The notes under the pieces were generated by a model. The model had not been told where the DNA came from and did no database searches. It was given only the letters and a program-made list of their open reading frames with translations. This document shows positions 17,229 to 25,330 of a DNA stretch of 64,000 bases, piece after piece (the first letter of the stretch is position 1; each line of letters starts with the position of its first letter). Both the position numbers and the translations under genes were made by a program. This DNA comes from Nitrospira sp. (GTDB taxonomy: Bacteria > Nitrospirota > Nitrospiria > Nitrospirales > Nitrospiraceae), in the NCBI GenBank assembly GCA_016873495.1, contig VGXC01000013.1, positions 1 through 64,000 of the forward strand, given 5' to 3'.

Positions 17229-18515
17229 ATGACACGTCAGGTCTACGACATCGCTATCATCGGCGGCGGCATCGTCGGATGCGCGCTTGCGCGCGCGCTT
17301 GGCATCCGGTTCGACAAGGTGCTGTTACTGGAGAAAGAGGGGGGAGTGGCGTGCCATACCAGCGGGAGGAACAGCGGCGTCGTGCATTCCGGATTCAACC
17401 CGACACCGGGGACGTTGAAGGCCAAGCTTTGTGTTGAGGGAGGGCGGCTCATTCGTGAGTTGTGCCATGACCGAGGCGTGCGATGCGAACAGGTCGGTAC
17501 GTTGGTGGTTGCGGTCGATGAGCGAGAAATGCCGATTCTCGACGGCCTCAAGAAAAAGGGTGAACAGAACGGCGTGCCGGGTATCGAGATCGTGCCGATC
17601 GAGCAGGTCCGATCGTACGAACCGAATGTCAAGGGCATTGCCGCGTTCCACTCGCCGGCCGGAGCCATCGTCGATTCCGTGGGCTTGACGCAAGCGGTGG
17701 CCAACGAGTCAAAGCAGTTGGGAGTGGATATCGCGCTGGGACAGGAAGTCCTGGCTGTTCGCGAAGGCGCGATGGAAGTCGAGGTGACCACAAGGACCGG
17801 GACCTTCTGTGCCCAGCTTGTCGTGAATTGCGCAGGCCTGCACGCGGACCGGTTGGCGCACATGATGGGCGTGGGTCGCGACTACGTCATTGCCCCGTTT
17901 CGCGGCGAATATTTCATCGTTCGGAGGCCGGGTCCGCCCATCATCCGAAGCATGGTCTATCCGGTGCCCAATCCGATCGTCCCGTTTCTAGGTGTGCACC
18001 TCACCAAATCCGTGGACGGCACGGTATTGGTGGGCCCAAACGCGGTGCCAGCCTTTGGGCGAGAGGCCTACAGCCGGTTCTCAATCGGCTGGAAAGACCT
18101 AAGAGAAATCGCGACCCACAAGGGAACCTGGACTGCCTTCAGGAAAAATCGTGCGTTGGTCGGAATTGCGTGGAACGAGTTGCGTAATTCGTGCAGCCGC
18201 CGGCACTTTCATGCGGAGGCCAGCCGCTTAGTATGTGGATTGCGGCCGGAGGACCTTGCCCTAGACTCTCGGGTCGGGATTCGACCGCAGCTCATTCATG
18301 CGAACGGGCATCTAGTCGAAGACCTTGTTATTGAGACAACGCCTCGTTCCATCCATATCTTGAACGTGGTTTCGCCGGGCATGACGTCGTCGCTGGCCTT
18401 CGCGGACTGGGTATCCGGGGGAATCAGCGGCGATTTGCGATGGACCCGCGCAGCCGAAGTTGGTATGGCGCCGGCCTGCGCGATAGCACGCACGGATGCT
18501 GTGCTCAACGGGTAG
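17229..18515 (+). CDS. lhgO: L-2-hydroxyglutarate dehydrogenase/oxidase (FAD-dependent)
   Basis: This DAO-type FAD oxidoreductase has 428 residues from ATG 17229 with GGGAA upstream; an earlier in-frame start at 17160 lies beside the inverted-repeat element and adds no family sequence. The dinucleotide motif is YDIAIIGGGIVGCALAR. The LhgO signature HTSGRNSGVVHSGFNPTPG follows, and FRGEYFIVRR and SPGMTSSLAFADW are also present. The enzyme oxidises L-2-hydroxyglutarate to 2-oxoglutarate, a metabolite-repair step, passing electrons to oxygen or quinone. It has no evident link to the sugar genes. It sits between the inverted-repeat element and the decayed regulator copy, so it may be cargo of the same island. 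Confidence 0.9.
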   Translation: MTRQVYDIAIIGGGIVGCALARALGIRFDKVLLLEKEGGVACHTSGRNSGVVHSGFNPTPGTLKAKLCVEGGRLIRELCHDRGVRCEQVGTLVVAVDEREMPILDGLKKKGEQNGVPGIEIVPIEQVRSYEPNVKGIAAFHSPAGAIVDSVGLTQAVANESKQLGVDIALGQEVLAVREGAMEVEVTTRTGTFCAQLVVNCAGLHADRLAHMMGVGRDYVIAPFRGEYFIVRRPGPPIIRSMVYPVPNPIVPFLGVHLTKSVDGTVLVGPNAVPAFGREAYSRFSIGWKDLREIATHKGTWTAFRKNRALVGIAWNELRNSCSRRHFHAEASRLVCGLRPEDLALDSRVGIRPQLIHANGHLVEDLVIETTPRSIHILNVVSPGMTSSLAFADWVSGGISGDLRWTRAAEVGMAPACAIARTDAVLNG

Positions 18516-18552
18516 CCTGATTTCTTCGACCGACAATTCTTTCGAAAAATAG

Positions 18553-18672
18553 ACGCCGCCGCGTTGGCAGTGTTGATGAGGCCTGGACTCGAAGTGCTGG
18601 AGATTGTAGCCATACACCCCCGATTCCAGGGCAATATTGGCCAGTTGAGGATCGTCTAGCCCCGTCGCCGCA
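18553..18672 (-). pseudogene. Remnant of a REC-domain response regulator
   Basis: On the minus strand, about 40 codons match the receiver end of the REC/HD-GYP regulator at 3045-4178 (GLDDPQLANIALESGVYGYN here, GLDDPQLANVALESGAYGYI there). The remainder of the regulator is absent. The remnant is joined directly, near 18670, to the remnant of the small membrane protein gene. It is the right-hand counterpart of the intact left copy and helps define the duplicated boundary of the accessory block. It has no start codon and cannot be functional. Confidence 0.75.
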
Positions 18673-18809
18673 TCAGCAGCTGTTTGTCCTGGGCGTCGGC
18701 GGCCTGATCCTGGGACTGGCGGCCTTCCGTCTGTGGCTGGCCCGTCGGCGCTGGACGCCCTCCGTCGGGCCGGAGCCCCAGGGCAAACCGGACAAAGTGA
18801 CACCGTAAT
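18673..18809 (+). pseudogene. Start-less copy of the small single-pass membrane protein gene
   Basis: The frame reads QQLFVLGVGGLILGL and continues to a TAA at 18807-18809. It parallels the 56-residue protein at 4316-4486 with roughly half the residues conserved. No ATG, GTG or TTG is found in this frame upstream until it runs into the receiver remnant, so the original start was lost at the junction. The hydrophobic span and the basic ARRRW segment are still recognisable. Confidence 0.6.
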
Positions 18810-18814
18810 TGAGC

Positions 18815-18879
18815 TATGCTCTTCTTGCGGTTTCCCTTATAATTCCCGGGTCGCATTGTTAGAATAATGGGGGGCATGC
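18815..18879 (+). promoter_or_regulatory. Probable rph promoter and leader
   Basis: A perfect -10 box TATAAT lies at 18839-18844, about 35 bases before the rph ATG. The -35 region is weak. The same TATAAT in the same setting is kept at 4512-4517 in front of the broken rph copy, and that conservation is the main support. Confidence 0.5.
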
Positions 18880-19623
18880 ATGAACCAGGCAGCGCGGCTT
18901 TTGCGCCAGGACGGGCGCCGGAAAGATCAACTCAGGCCCGTCAAGATCACGCGGGATTTCATCAAGTGGGCCGAAGGCTCGGTATTGATCGAAATGGGCG
19001 CGACCAAGGTTATCTGTACGGCCTCCATCGAGGAAAAGGTGCCGCCCTTTCTCAGGGACAAGGGGCGGGGATGGGTGACGGCCGAGTATGCCATGATTCC
19101 GCGGGCCACGCATGAGCGGACTCAGCGCGAGGCCGCCAAAGGCAAGCAAGGGGGCCGGACCTTGGAGATTCAGCGCCTTGTCGGGCGCGCGCTGCGGGCG
19201 GTCACCGATATGGAGCAGATGGGCGAACGAAGCATTTGGATCGACTGCGACGTGATTCAGGCGGACGGAGGGACGAGGACTGCGTCCATCACCGGCTCGT
19301 TCATTGCGCTGGCGGACGCCTTGGCGGTGCTGAAGACGAAGGGGCTCATCAAGGCCCGCCCCCTGACAGACTATCTGGCGGCGGTGAGCGTCGGCCGCGT
19401 GGGTGGCGAGGTGTTCGTGGACTTGGCCTATGAAGAAGACTCGCGGGCCGAGGTGGACATGAATCTGGTGATGACGGGCAACGGCCGGTTCGTGGAGGTC
19501 CAGGGGACTGCAGAACGGTTGCCCTTTGCCAAGAAGGACCTGGATGAGTTTCTGTCGATGGGCGGGCATGCGATCCAGGAACTCGTGGCGCTGCAAAGGG
19601 AATTGGTGGGGAGCCTCGCGTAA
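18880..19623 (+). CDS. rph: Ribonuclease PH
   Basis: This protein has 247 residues, normal for RNase PH. It trims the 3' end of tRNA precursors by phosphorolysis and acts as a hexamer in the cytoplasm. Conserved stretches include [16 protein letters not shown], the [15 protein letters not shown] loop, the [11 protein letters not shown]-like helix ([13 protein letters not shown]) and [18 protein letters not shown] with the phosphate-site region. It is followed three bases later by rdgB, a common bacterial pairing. Two tRNA genes lie just downstream. The first 127 bases are almost duplicated at 4552-4686, so this locus served as a boundary of the accessory block. Confidence 0.95.
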   Translation: MNQAARLLRQDGRRKDQLRPVKITRDFIKWAEGSVLIEMGATKVICTASIEEKVPPFLRDKGRGWVTAEYAMIPRATHERTQREAAKGKQGGRTLEIQRLVGRALRAVTDMEQMGERSIWIDCDVIQADGGTRTASITGSFIALADALAVLKTKGLIKARPLTDYLAAVSVGRVGGEVFVDLAYEEDSRAEVDMNLVMTGNGRFVEVQGTAERLPFAKKDLDEFLSMGGHAIQELVALQRELVGSLA

Positions 19624-19626
19624 AGG

Positions 19627-20244
19627 ATGCCCGCGATCAGGGAACTGGTGCTGGCCACGCGTAATCGGGATAAGGGCGCGGAGCTGGCCGCGCTCCTGGG
19701 CGACCTGGGGGTGATCATCAGGACCCTGACCGAGTTTCCCGATGCGCCCGAGATCGTGGAGGATGGCGAGACCTGCCGGGACAATGCGATCAAGAAGGCC
19801 AAGACGATTGCGCGCCATACGGGATTGCCTGCGGTGGCCGACGACACGGGGTTGATGGTGGATGCGCTGGGGGGGCGGCCCGGTATCTATGCGGCGCGCT
19901 ATGCCGGGGAGCACGCCACGTATGAAGACAACTGGCGGAAGTTGCTTCGGGAACTGACGGGAGTGCCTCGGGCCCGGCGCCGGGCTCGGTTCGTCACGGC
20001 GGCGGCTATGGCCTGGCCTGGACAGGAGCCGGTGGAGGTCGTGGAAGGAACGCTGGAAGGGGTGATCGCCGAAGAGCCGGCCGGCAACCAAGGATTCGGA
20101 TACGATCCTGTGTTTTTTGTGCCGGAGCTTGGCAAGACGCTTGCGCAGCTCACCCCAGAAGAAAAAAACCGCGTCAGCCACAGGGCTAAGGCCTTCGCCA
20201 AGGTCAAAGATCTCTTGGGAAGCAAGCTTCCAAGGATTACATGA
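19627..20244 (+). CDS. rdgB: Non-canonical purine NTP pyrophosphatase (RdgB/HAM1)
   Basis: This protein has 205 residues. It hydrolyses dITP, ITP and XTP to the monophosphates and so keeps deaminated purines out of DNA and RNA. The N-terminal LVLATRNRDKGAELAALL is the family start. The catalytic region VADDTGLMVDALGGRPGIYAARYAG and the C-terminal FGYDPVFFVPELGKTLAQL and NRVSHRAKA segments are intact. It is co-transcribed with rph (three-base gap) and ends shortly before a tRNA-Pro gene. Confidence 0.95.
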   Translation: MPAIRELVLATRNRDKGAELAALLGDLGVIIRTLTEFPDAPEIVEDGETCRDNAIKKAKTIARHTGLPAVADDTGLMVDALGGRPGIYAARYAGEHATYEDNWRKLLRELTGVPRARRRARFVTAAAMAWPGQEPVEVVEGTLEGVIAEEPAGNQGFGYDPVFFVPELGKTLAQLTPEEKNRVSHRAKAFAKVKDLLGSKLPRIT

Positions 20245-20332
20245 AATAGGCTTCGAACTTCATTGCCTGTGCTAAGGATTAGCGAGCGTCGGTGTTTAGG
20301 TTATCGATGCCTGTTCACGAGCTGAGTGGAGT

Positions 20333-20409
<77 letters not shown>

Positions 20410-20956
20410 TACCTCGCTTGCGTGTGCCGGCGGCTCATTATCGAAGTATCGAATTATTGCCGCCGGAGAAACACCTTAGTTTAGGTTTTTGCAATTTGAA
20501 TTTCATCCGTGTGAGCCGCCGGCTTTTTATCGCTTTATCGTAATTAATGCCGGCGGATAAGCACCTCAAGTAATCCGAAGTGCTGTAATGACATCGGCTC
20601 GTCGTTAGGCGCGACAGGTGCTCACCGACGGCTGTTGATCAGGCCATGGCGCGCCAGCAGTGCAGGCGGGGCATGGCGTTTGATCACTGGGCAAGGTGTC
20701 GCTACGCGACCGTGGTCTAGGATGAACACGGGCTTCAACCTTTTCCGGCGCCCAAACGCCAAGACGTGAAGGTCCCTGGTGCGGGAGGGCTTGTGGGAAT
20801 ACGTCTCGATGTTCCTGTCGCGCCAAGCAAGACCATGATTCAGTCGTTGCGAAGCAACACCGCTTCCGGTGTGTGCGTGCCACGGCCGAAAGGGATATCT
20901 GATGGGCCATTGCCCGATACTTCTCCGTCGGAGCGCTTCTCTCGCGTTAGGAAATA
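20410..20956 (+). other. Intergenic region between tRNA-Pro and tRNA-Arg
   Basis: The stretch holds a pair of short palindromic repeats (20422-20567, listed separately). From about 20600 to 20950 I could not recognise a gene. ORFs in several frames exist, but none has a recognisable domain or a convincing start, and the minus-strand ones run through the tRNA-Arg gene. It may be a decayed gene. Confidence 0.4.
20422..20567. repeat. Pair of REP-like palindromic repeats
   Basis: Two related ~55-base units lie in tandem. In unit 1 the arms CCGGCGG (20427-20433) and CCGCCGG (20460-20466) form a hairpin. In unit 2 the arms are CCGCCGG (20516-20522) and CCGGCGG (20550-20556). Both loops share the pattern TTATCG...TATCG...AATTA. 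The arm order is reversed between the units, so each can fold alone and the pair resembles a REP doublet. Confidence 0.65.
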
Positions 20957-21033
20957 GCGCCCGTAGCTCAGTCGGATAGAGCACGAGCCTTCTAAGCTCG
21001 GGGTCGCAGGTTCGATTCCTGCCGGGCGCGCCA
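20957..21033 (+). tRNA. tRNA-Arg (anticodon TCT), CCA encoded
   Basis: This is a complete 77-base cloverleaf. Acceptor GCGCCCG pairs with CGGGCGC, the anticodon stem CGAGC/GCTCG encloses loop CTTCTAA with anticodon TCT, and the T arm contains GGTTCGATTCC. CCA is encoded at 21031-21033. It reads AGA codons. Confidence 0.97.
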
Positions 21034-21107
21034 TCCTCAAGTTTGGCAGCCGGCGTCCGATATCTGACATGGAGATGTGAACGAGATTTTGGTATAAGGC
21101 AACAAGG

Positions 21108-21497
21108 ATGGCAGAACCGTCGCCGGCAGAAACGATATTGCTAGTCGAGGATGAACCTGAAATCCGACGGTTCATTGTCAAAGTTCTCGCGGTGCAAGGA
21201 TACCAGGTCCTGGAGGCTCACGACGGGACACAGGCCCTTGCGCTGTGCCGACAACACCCGGGCCCCATCCATTTGTTACTCACGGACGTGGTCATCCCCG
21301 ACACGAGTGGCCCGGAACTGGCCGCCAATATCCAAGCGTTTCGTCCCCAAATCCGTTTCCTCTACATCTCCGCCTTTGATACCGGTTTGCTCAGGCAGAA
21401 CTTCGGCTTGAACGCGCGCGCGGCGTTTCTTCAAAAACCGTTCGACGCGGAAGATTTACTGAAAAAAATCCATGATGTGTTGCAGAGCCAGGACTAA
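21108..21497 (+). CDS. Single-domain response regulator (REC)
   Basis: This 129-residue receiver domain stands alone. The acidic pocket VEDE (near residue 14), phospho-acceptor Asp60 in LLLTDVVIPDTSG and the C-terminal lysine in LQKPFDAEDLL are all present. There is no output domain. It resembles the C-terminal receivers of the hybrid kinases in this window more than a DNA-binding regulator, so it may act as a phosphorelay or phosphate-sink partner. It sits alone downstream of tRNA-Arg with no kinase beside it. Confidence 0.9.
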   Translation: MAEPSPAETILLVEDEPEIRRFIVKVLAVQGYQVLEAHDGTQALALCRQHPGPIHLLLTDVVIPDTSGPELAANIQAFRPQIRFLYISAFDTGLLRQNFGLNARAAFLQKPFDAEDLLKKIHDVLQSQD

Positions 21498-21604
21498 GGT
21501 TCCGTCATGTCGGCGGTCTGAGGAGCGGGAGCAGGTGAGGCAGATTGGCGGGAGATTAATCCGCGCGGTGGCAGAGGGTACGTGCCTGGCCACCAACACA
21601 CGAA

Positions 21605-21964
21605 TCAGCGTTTGTACCGCATGCGGGTTCCATAGACGAGCGACATGGTGATTTCTTCGGCGGAGAGTTCAGCCGGGAAGCAGGCGCCGGACACCTTGGC
21701 TGCGTTGATGCTGGCCCCCTCCAGGCGACACTGTTGGAAATCCACGCCGCGCAAGTCCGCCTGCCGAAAATAACAGTCGCTGAAGTCAAGGCCCTGGGCG
21801 TCGAGCCCACGCAGGTCCACGTTCCGGAAATCGCAGCCGGTGAGATCGGCCTTGTCGCCCCCCGCCTTGATGGCGTTGAACTCCTTGATATTGCCCTCGC
21901 GCAGGAGTTGGTACATCCGATCAGGCGGGCACTTGAGTCCGCCTCTGGTTTGCGTCGTAGGCAT
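21605..21964 (-). CDS. Pentapeptide-repeat protein
   Basis: This small protein has 119 residues with GGAG before the ATG at 21964. Residues about 38-85 form A(D/N)LxG-type pentapeptide repeats (KADLTGCDFRNVDLRGLDA, then DFSDCYFRQADLRGVDF), which fold into a right-handed beta helix. The N-terminal helix region (DRMYQLLREGNIKEFNAI) resembles an ankyrin-like or capping helix. There is no signal peptide, so a cytoplasmic location is likely. The function of such proteins is usually unknown; some bind DNA gyrase, but this one is too short to infer that. Confidence 0.85.
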   Translation of the reverse strand: MPTTQTRGGLKCPPDRMYQLLREGNIKEFNAIKAGGDKADLTGCDFRNVDLRGLDAQGLDFSDCYFRQADLRGVDFQQCRLEGASINAAKVSGACFPAELSAEEITMSLVYGTRMRYKR

Positions 21965-22119
21965 GGGGTCTCCATTCGGCAGTCAGCGATATGCCGAGCA
22001 GTGCTTCATCCCCTTGTCGGCAGGTCAGGCCGGATTCTTGAGTGGGCGGTTTCGTGGCAGGCGCGCCCGTTGATTTGGAGCTATCGGCGGAGTATGGTTT
22101 GGCCTGGCCGGTGACCAAT

Positions 22120-22848
22120 ATGAAGTCAGCCAAACCCAAGCACAGTCACAATCGCAGACGGACCAAGAGTGCCGCCTCATCCGTGCGGGTCGAACCGGGG
22201 GCCAAGCGGCGGTTTCAGGCGCGCCTGCTCAAATGGTATCGGGAACACGGACGAGACCTGCCTTGGCGAAAAACATCCGATCCCTATAAGATTTTGGTCT
22301 CCGAAGTGATGCTACAGCAGACCCAGGTGGATCGCGTCATTCCCAAGTACCATGAGTTTCTGGAGCGGTATCCGTCGTTTCGACATCTGGCCCGGACACC
22401 CGTGGAAGAAGTGCGGAAGACCTGGTACCCGCTGGGGTACAACATCCGTCCCCACCGCTTGCACGGCATCGCCTGTGAAACGGTGGCCCGCTATGGGGGA
22501 GCGCTGCCCAGTGATCCGGAGGAACTGCTCTCGTTCAAGGGGATCGGCCGATATACGGCCGGGGCGGTCCGGTCCTTTGCCTTCAATGAAGACGCACCGA
22601 TCCTGGACACGAATGTGATGCGGGTGCTGCACCGGGTCTTTGTCGGCCAGGGCGATCCCAAAGCGCAGAAGTCCACGCTCTGGGCCCTTTCCGAGGCGTT
22701 GATTCCCAAAGGCAAGGGCTATGACTTCAATCAAGCCTTGATGGACTTCGGCGCCCTCCAGTGCACGGCCCGCGATCCCTACTGCTTGCTCTGTCCAATG
22801 AAGTCGTTCTGTAAGAGCTATCCGTTCGACGAAAGACGTAAGGCGTGA
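22120..22848 (+). CDS. mutY: A/G-specific adenine glycosylase lacking the C-terminal domain
   Basis: This protein has 242 residues from ATG 22120 (GTG 22111 is possible). The catalytic domain is complete: LPWRKTSDPYKILVSEVML carries the general acid Glu, the helix-hairpin-helix is LLSFKGIGRYTAGAV, the catalytic Asp lies in ILDTNVMRVL, and the 4Fe-4S loop is C-x6-C-x2-C-x5-C in CTARDPYCLLCPMKSFC. It removes adenine mispaired with 8-oxoguanine. Typical MutY has about 350 residues with a MutT-like C-terminal domain that recognises 8-oxoG. That domain is missing here, but a separate NUDIX gene follows 10 bases later. The gene may be a natural split version. Confidence 0.9.
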   Translation: MKSAKPKHSHNRRRTKSAASSVRVEPGAKRRFQARLLKWYREHGRDLPWRKTSDPYKILVSEVMLQQTQVDRVIPKYHEFLERYPSFRHLARTPVEEVRKTWYPLGYNIRPHRLHGIACETVARYGGALPSDPEELLSFKGIGRYTAGAVRSFAFNEDAPILDTNVMRVLHRVFVGQGDPKAQKSTLWALSEALIPKGKGYDFNQALMDFGALQCTARDPYCLLCPMKSFCKSYPFDERRKA

Positions 22849-22858
22849 GGGGTGAGGC

Positions 22859-23332
22859 GTGAAGGGCAAAAGAGACCCAACGGCTCGGAGCGGCCAGGTT
22901 TTTTCTGATACCTTGCGCCTGACGCCTCACGCCTCACGGCGGCCCGCGACAGTGCAAGTTGCGGTCGGCCTCATCGTGCAGGATGGCCGTTATTTAATTG
23001 CCCGGCGCAAGGCCGATGTCCATCTGGGCGGCCTCTGGGAATTTCCAGGCGGCAAGCGGGAAGCGGAGGAAGCGTTGGAGGATTGCTTGCGCCGGGAGTT
23101 GCGCGAGGAGCTGGGGATCGAGGTGACGCAGCCGGTCTTCCATCGGGTACTCCGCCACGAATATCCAGAGAAGTCGGTAGAGCTGCATTTCTTCCGCTGC
23201 TCGATTCGAGCCGGGCAGGTGCGGGCGCTGGACTGCCAAGAACTCCGATGGGTCGCGCCCGAGGAGTTGGGCCGGTTCGAATTTCCCGCGGCGGACCAAG
23301 CCTTGATCGAAGAGCTGTTGGCGGAGAGCTGA
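22859..23332 (+). CDS. NUDIX hydrolase (MutT-like)
   Basis: This NUDIX protein has 157 residues as drawn. Family sequence begins only near VQVAVGLIVQDGRYLIARR, so a start at the in-frame GTG of that segment is possible and the first ~30 residues may be repeat-derived. The NUDIX box G-x5-E-x7-REL-x-EE-x-GI is complete in GGKREAEEALEDCLRRELRE and the ELGI that follows. MutT-type enzymes sanitise 8-oxo-dGTP. Because it follows a truncated MutY, it might instead or also supply the 8-oxoG-recognition domain in trans. The sequence around its start contains inverted GCGTGAGG/CCTCACGC repeats. Confidence 0.85.
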   Translation: MKGKRDPTARSGQVFSDTLRLTPHASRRPATVQVAVGLIVQDGRYLIARRKADVHLGGLWEFPGGKREAEEALEDCLRRELREELGIEVTQPVFHRVLRHEYPEKSVELHFFRCSIRAGQVRALDCQELRWVAPEELGRFEFPAADQALIEELLAES

Positions 23333-23342
23333 AGGTTCGTCC

Positions 23343-24053
23343 ATGAAAGTCGTGCTGGACATCGAAACGGTGCAGCCGCCCCGCGAGGAATGGGCTCGGT
23401 TGGTGGGGCTGGCTGGCCTTCAGGCCGGGGACAGAGAGCCGGCCGACGATTTGTTCGCCTCCGCCGAGGCCGGCGAGCGGAAGCGGCAGGAGGACGAGCA
23501 GTACGAACGGGCCTCGTTCGACGGGACCTTCAGCCGCATCGTCTGTATAGGCCTCATTCAACTGTCCGACCAGCTGGATCCGCTGGGGGCTGTGTCCTGG
23601 TATGGCGCAAACGAGCAAGAGTTGCTGCGGCAATTCTGGGCCAAATTGGGCCAGCTGCGTCCGTCCTCGTTCGTCACCCACAACGGCCTGGGGTTCGACC
23701 TGCCGTTTATCAAAAAGCGATCCGTCATTCATCAAGTAAAGCCCAGCCTGGAGCTCAACTTGGCCAAGTTCAGGACCGAGCCGGTCTACGACACGATGGC
23801 GGTCTGGAGCAACTGGGACAACCGGGGCTGGGTCAAGCTGGATGTGCTGGCGCGGGCGCTGAACGTCGAGAGCAAGTCGGGCAGCGGCAAACAGGTGGCG
23901 GAGATGTGGGCCAAGGGGCGGGGCAGGGAGATCGCGGACTATTGCCTGCAAGACACTTACGTGACCTATGCCTGCTATTGCCGGATGAACTATCGGCCGC
24001 TCTTGCCTCGCGAAACGGTGCTGGCGTCAAAGGAATTGATCGAGGTGCGATGA
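23343..24053 (+). CDS. Predicted 3'-5' exonuclease (PolB-like DEDD exonuclease)
   Basis: This protein has 236 residues. DEDDy-type exonuclease motifs are visible: DIETVQPP at the N-terminus (Asp and Glu of ExoI), HNGLGFDLPF (ExoII), and DYCLQDTYVTY (ExoIII with the tyrosine variant). It belongs to the family described as related to the exonuclease domain of DNA polymerase B but lacks any polymerase domain. It probably trims DNA or RNA 3' ends. It follows mutY and the NUDIX gene on the same strand with an 11-base gap, so the three may form a small nucleic acid maintenance operon. Confidence 0.85.
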   Translation: MKVVLDIETVQPPREEWARLVGLAGLQAGDREPADDLFASAEAGERKRQEDEQYERASFDGTFSRIVCIGLIQLSDQLDPLGAVSWYGANEQELLRQFWAKLGQLRPSSFVTHNGLGFDLPFIKKRSVIHQVKPSLELNLAKFRTEPVYDTMAVWSNWDNRGWVKLDVLARALNVESKSGSGKQVAEMWAKGRGREIADYCLQDTYVTYACYCRMNYRPLLPRETVLASKELIEVR

Positions 24054-24074
24054 GGGCTGTGCGTCCGACGACAC

Positions 24075-25112
24075 TCAGGGGATCGATGGCGTGGTCGGCG
24101 GTGGAGTCGGTTTCTTTTTCTTCTTCAGCTTCTGTTTGTCCGCATCCTGTTCGGCCAGTTGCTTCTTGATCGCGCGCAGTTCCTCTTTCAACTCCTGCAT
24201 CTCCATATCCTTCTTGATCAAGAGATCCTTGACCGATTGGAGTTCGGTAGCGGCGGCGCCTTCCGCCTGGGCCGGGGCTTTGGCCGGCGCCGTCACGGCT
24301 GCTCCCTTCGCCGCGCTTGTATCTTTTGCCGGCAGGGGCCGGGACGAAGGCGCGGCCGGTTGGGCTGGCGCTGTGGCCGGCAGTTTGGCCAAGAGCTGAT
24401 AATCGATCACCAGGGTTGTGGCGTCGGAGTCGCCGAAAAAGCCGGACTGTTTGAACGAATCAGGCCGCTTGGCCGCTTCCGGCGTAAACAGGACCTGGAG
24501 CCGGTCTAATCCGGTCCGGTCTGGAATTTGGCGGTTTGGCATGTTGATCGCATCGGGTCTCGTCGGCCGATGATGGTATTCCGCCAGCGTGAGATGCAAG
24601 GACAGGCCATGCACATAGAGACTTCCGGAAGTCGTCTCCGGCTCCGGACCGTACGGCGGCGACTCGGAAGAGCCCACGGCGGCGCCCTCCCGTTCCTGGT
24701 ATGCGATGGGACTGACCAGATGGGAGACACGGAACCCCACTTGCTGCGATGGGCCGGCCTGGGCCAGGGCTTTGATCAGAGGAGGGGCGAGAAACCCCAC
24801 CTCTTCTTCCGTAAACACTCGGGTGGGCTTGGGTTTTCCGTCGAAGAGGCCCTCGACCGTGCTCTTGTCCCCCACGACCTGGATCCCGCGCAACACCTGC
24901 GCGATTGTGGTTGCTGGCAGAGTGATGGGGTGGGCGGCTTGGAGCGTCTTGTCCGGCAGGGCCTCCAAATAGACGCGCCCGTGTTGGCTATCGTAGACGA
25001 TGATCTCCGGGCCGGCGGCCGATACACAGCCGGCCGAATATGCGCCGATCAACGCGGTGGCCAAGAGAAACGCGAAGGGTAACGGAGGGCGGTGTGGAGG
25101 ACGTCGGATCAT
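24075..25112 (-). CDS. Secreted or lipid-anchored proline/alanine-rich protein, unknown function
   Basis: This protein has 345 residues from ATG 25112, chosen because a signal peptide begins there (PLPFAFLLATALIGAYSAGC); the longer ORF upstream has no family sense. The cysteine after SAG could be a lipobox. The middle ~200 residues have no motif I know (starts EIIVYDSQHGRVYLEALPD). The last ~100 residues hold an Ala/Pro linker, a coiled-coil (LLIKKDMEMQELKEELRAIK) and a lysine-rich tail KLKKKKKP. It is divergent from the urea-module porin with about 300 bases between starts, so a cell-envelope role is likely. I do not recognise the family. Confidence 0.6.
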   Translation of the reverse strand: MIRRPPHRPPLPFAFLLATALIGAYSAGCVSAAGPEIIVYDSQHGRVYLEALPDKTLQAAHPITLPATTIAQVLRGIQVVGDKSTVEGLFDGKPKPTRVFTEEEVGFLAPPLIKALAQAGPSQQVGFRVSHLVSPIAYQEREGAAVGSSESPPYGPEPETTSGSLYVHGLSLHLTLAEYHHRPTRPDAINMPNRQIPDRTGLDRLQVLFTPEAAKRPDSFKQSGFFGDSDATTLVIDYQLLAKLPATAPAQPAAPSSRPLPAKDTSAAKGAAVTAPAKAPAQAEGAAATELQSVKDLLIKKDMEMQELKEELRAIKKQLAEQDADKQKLKKKKKPTPPPTTPSIP

Positions 25113-25203
25113 GCGTACGAGGTCTCGGGTAGCTCCAGACGATGCGCCGCAGTGTACCACAAAGATCGGGCCGGGCAGAAAGAAAGAAGCGGGAAACAAA
25201 TGG

Positions 25204-25232
25204 TTGACAGGGATTGGGTGGATTGGTATAAG
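25204..25232 (+). promoter_or_regulatory. Sigma-70 type promoter of the porin/urt operon
   Basis: A consensus -35 TTGACA (25204-25209) and a near-consensus -10 TATAAG (25227-25232) are separated by exactly 17 bases. Transcription should start near 25239, giving a leader of about 170 bases before the porin ATG at 25412. This is one of the strongest promoter matches in the window. Confidence 0.75.
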
Positions 25233-25330
25233 TGGCGCCCAATACACGTAGGCGCGAGCGCGCGGACAATGTCGTCCTCGCTTTCGGCGCAGACACGGTG
25301 AGGACAATGGTGTCCTTTTGGTCCAAGGTG

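Noticed and set aside
18859-20181. Minus-strand ORF of 440 codons
   Set aside because: It is antisense to rph and rdgB, both with clear family motifs.
20840-21181. Minus-strand ORF of 113 codons with RPAGIEPATPSLEG
   Set aside because: It runs antisense through the tRNA-Arg gene. This peptide is a familiar artefact of translating tRNA sequence.
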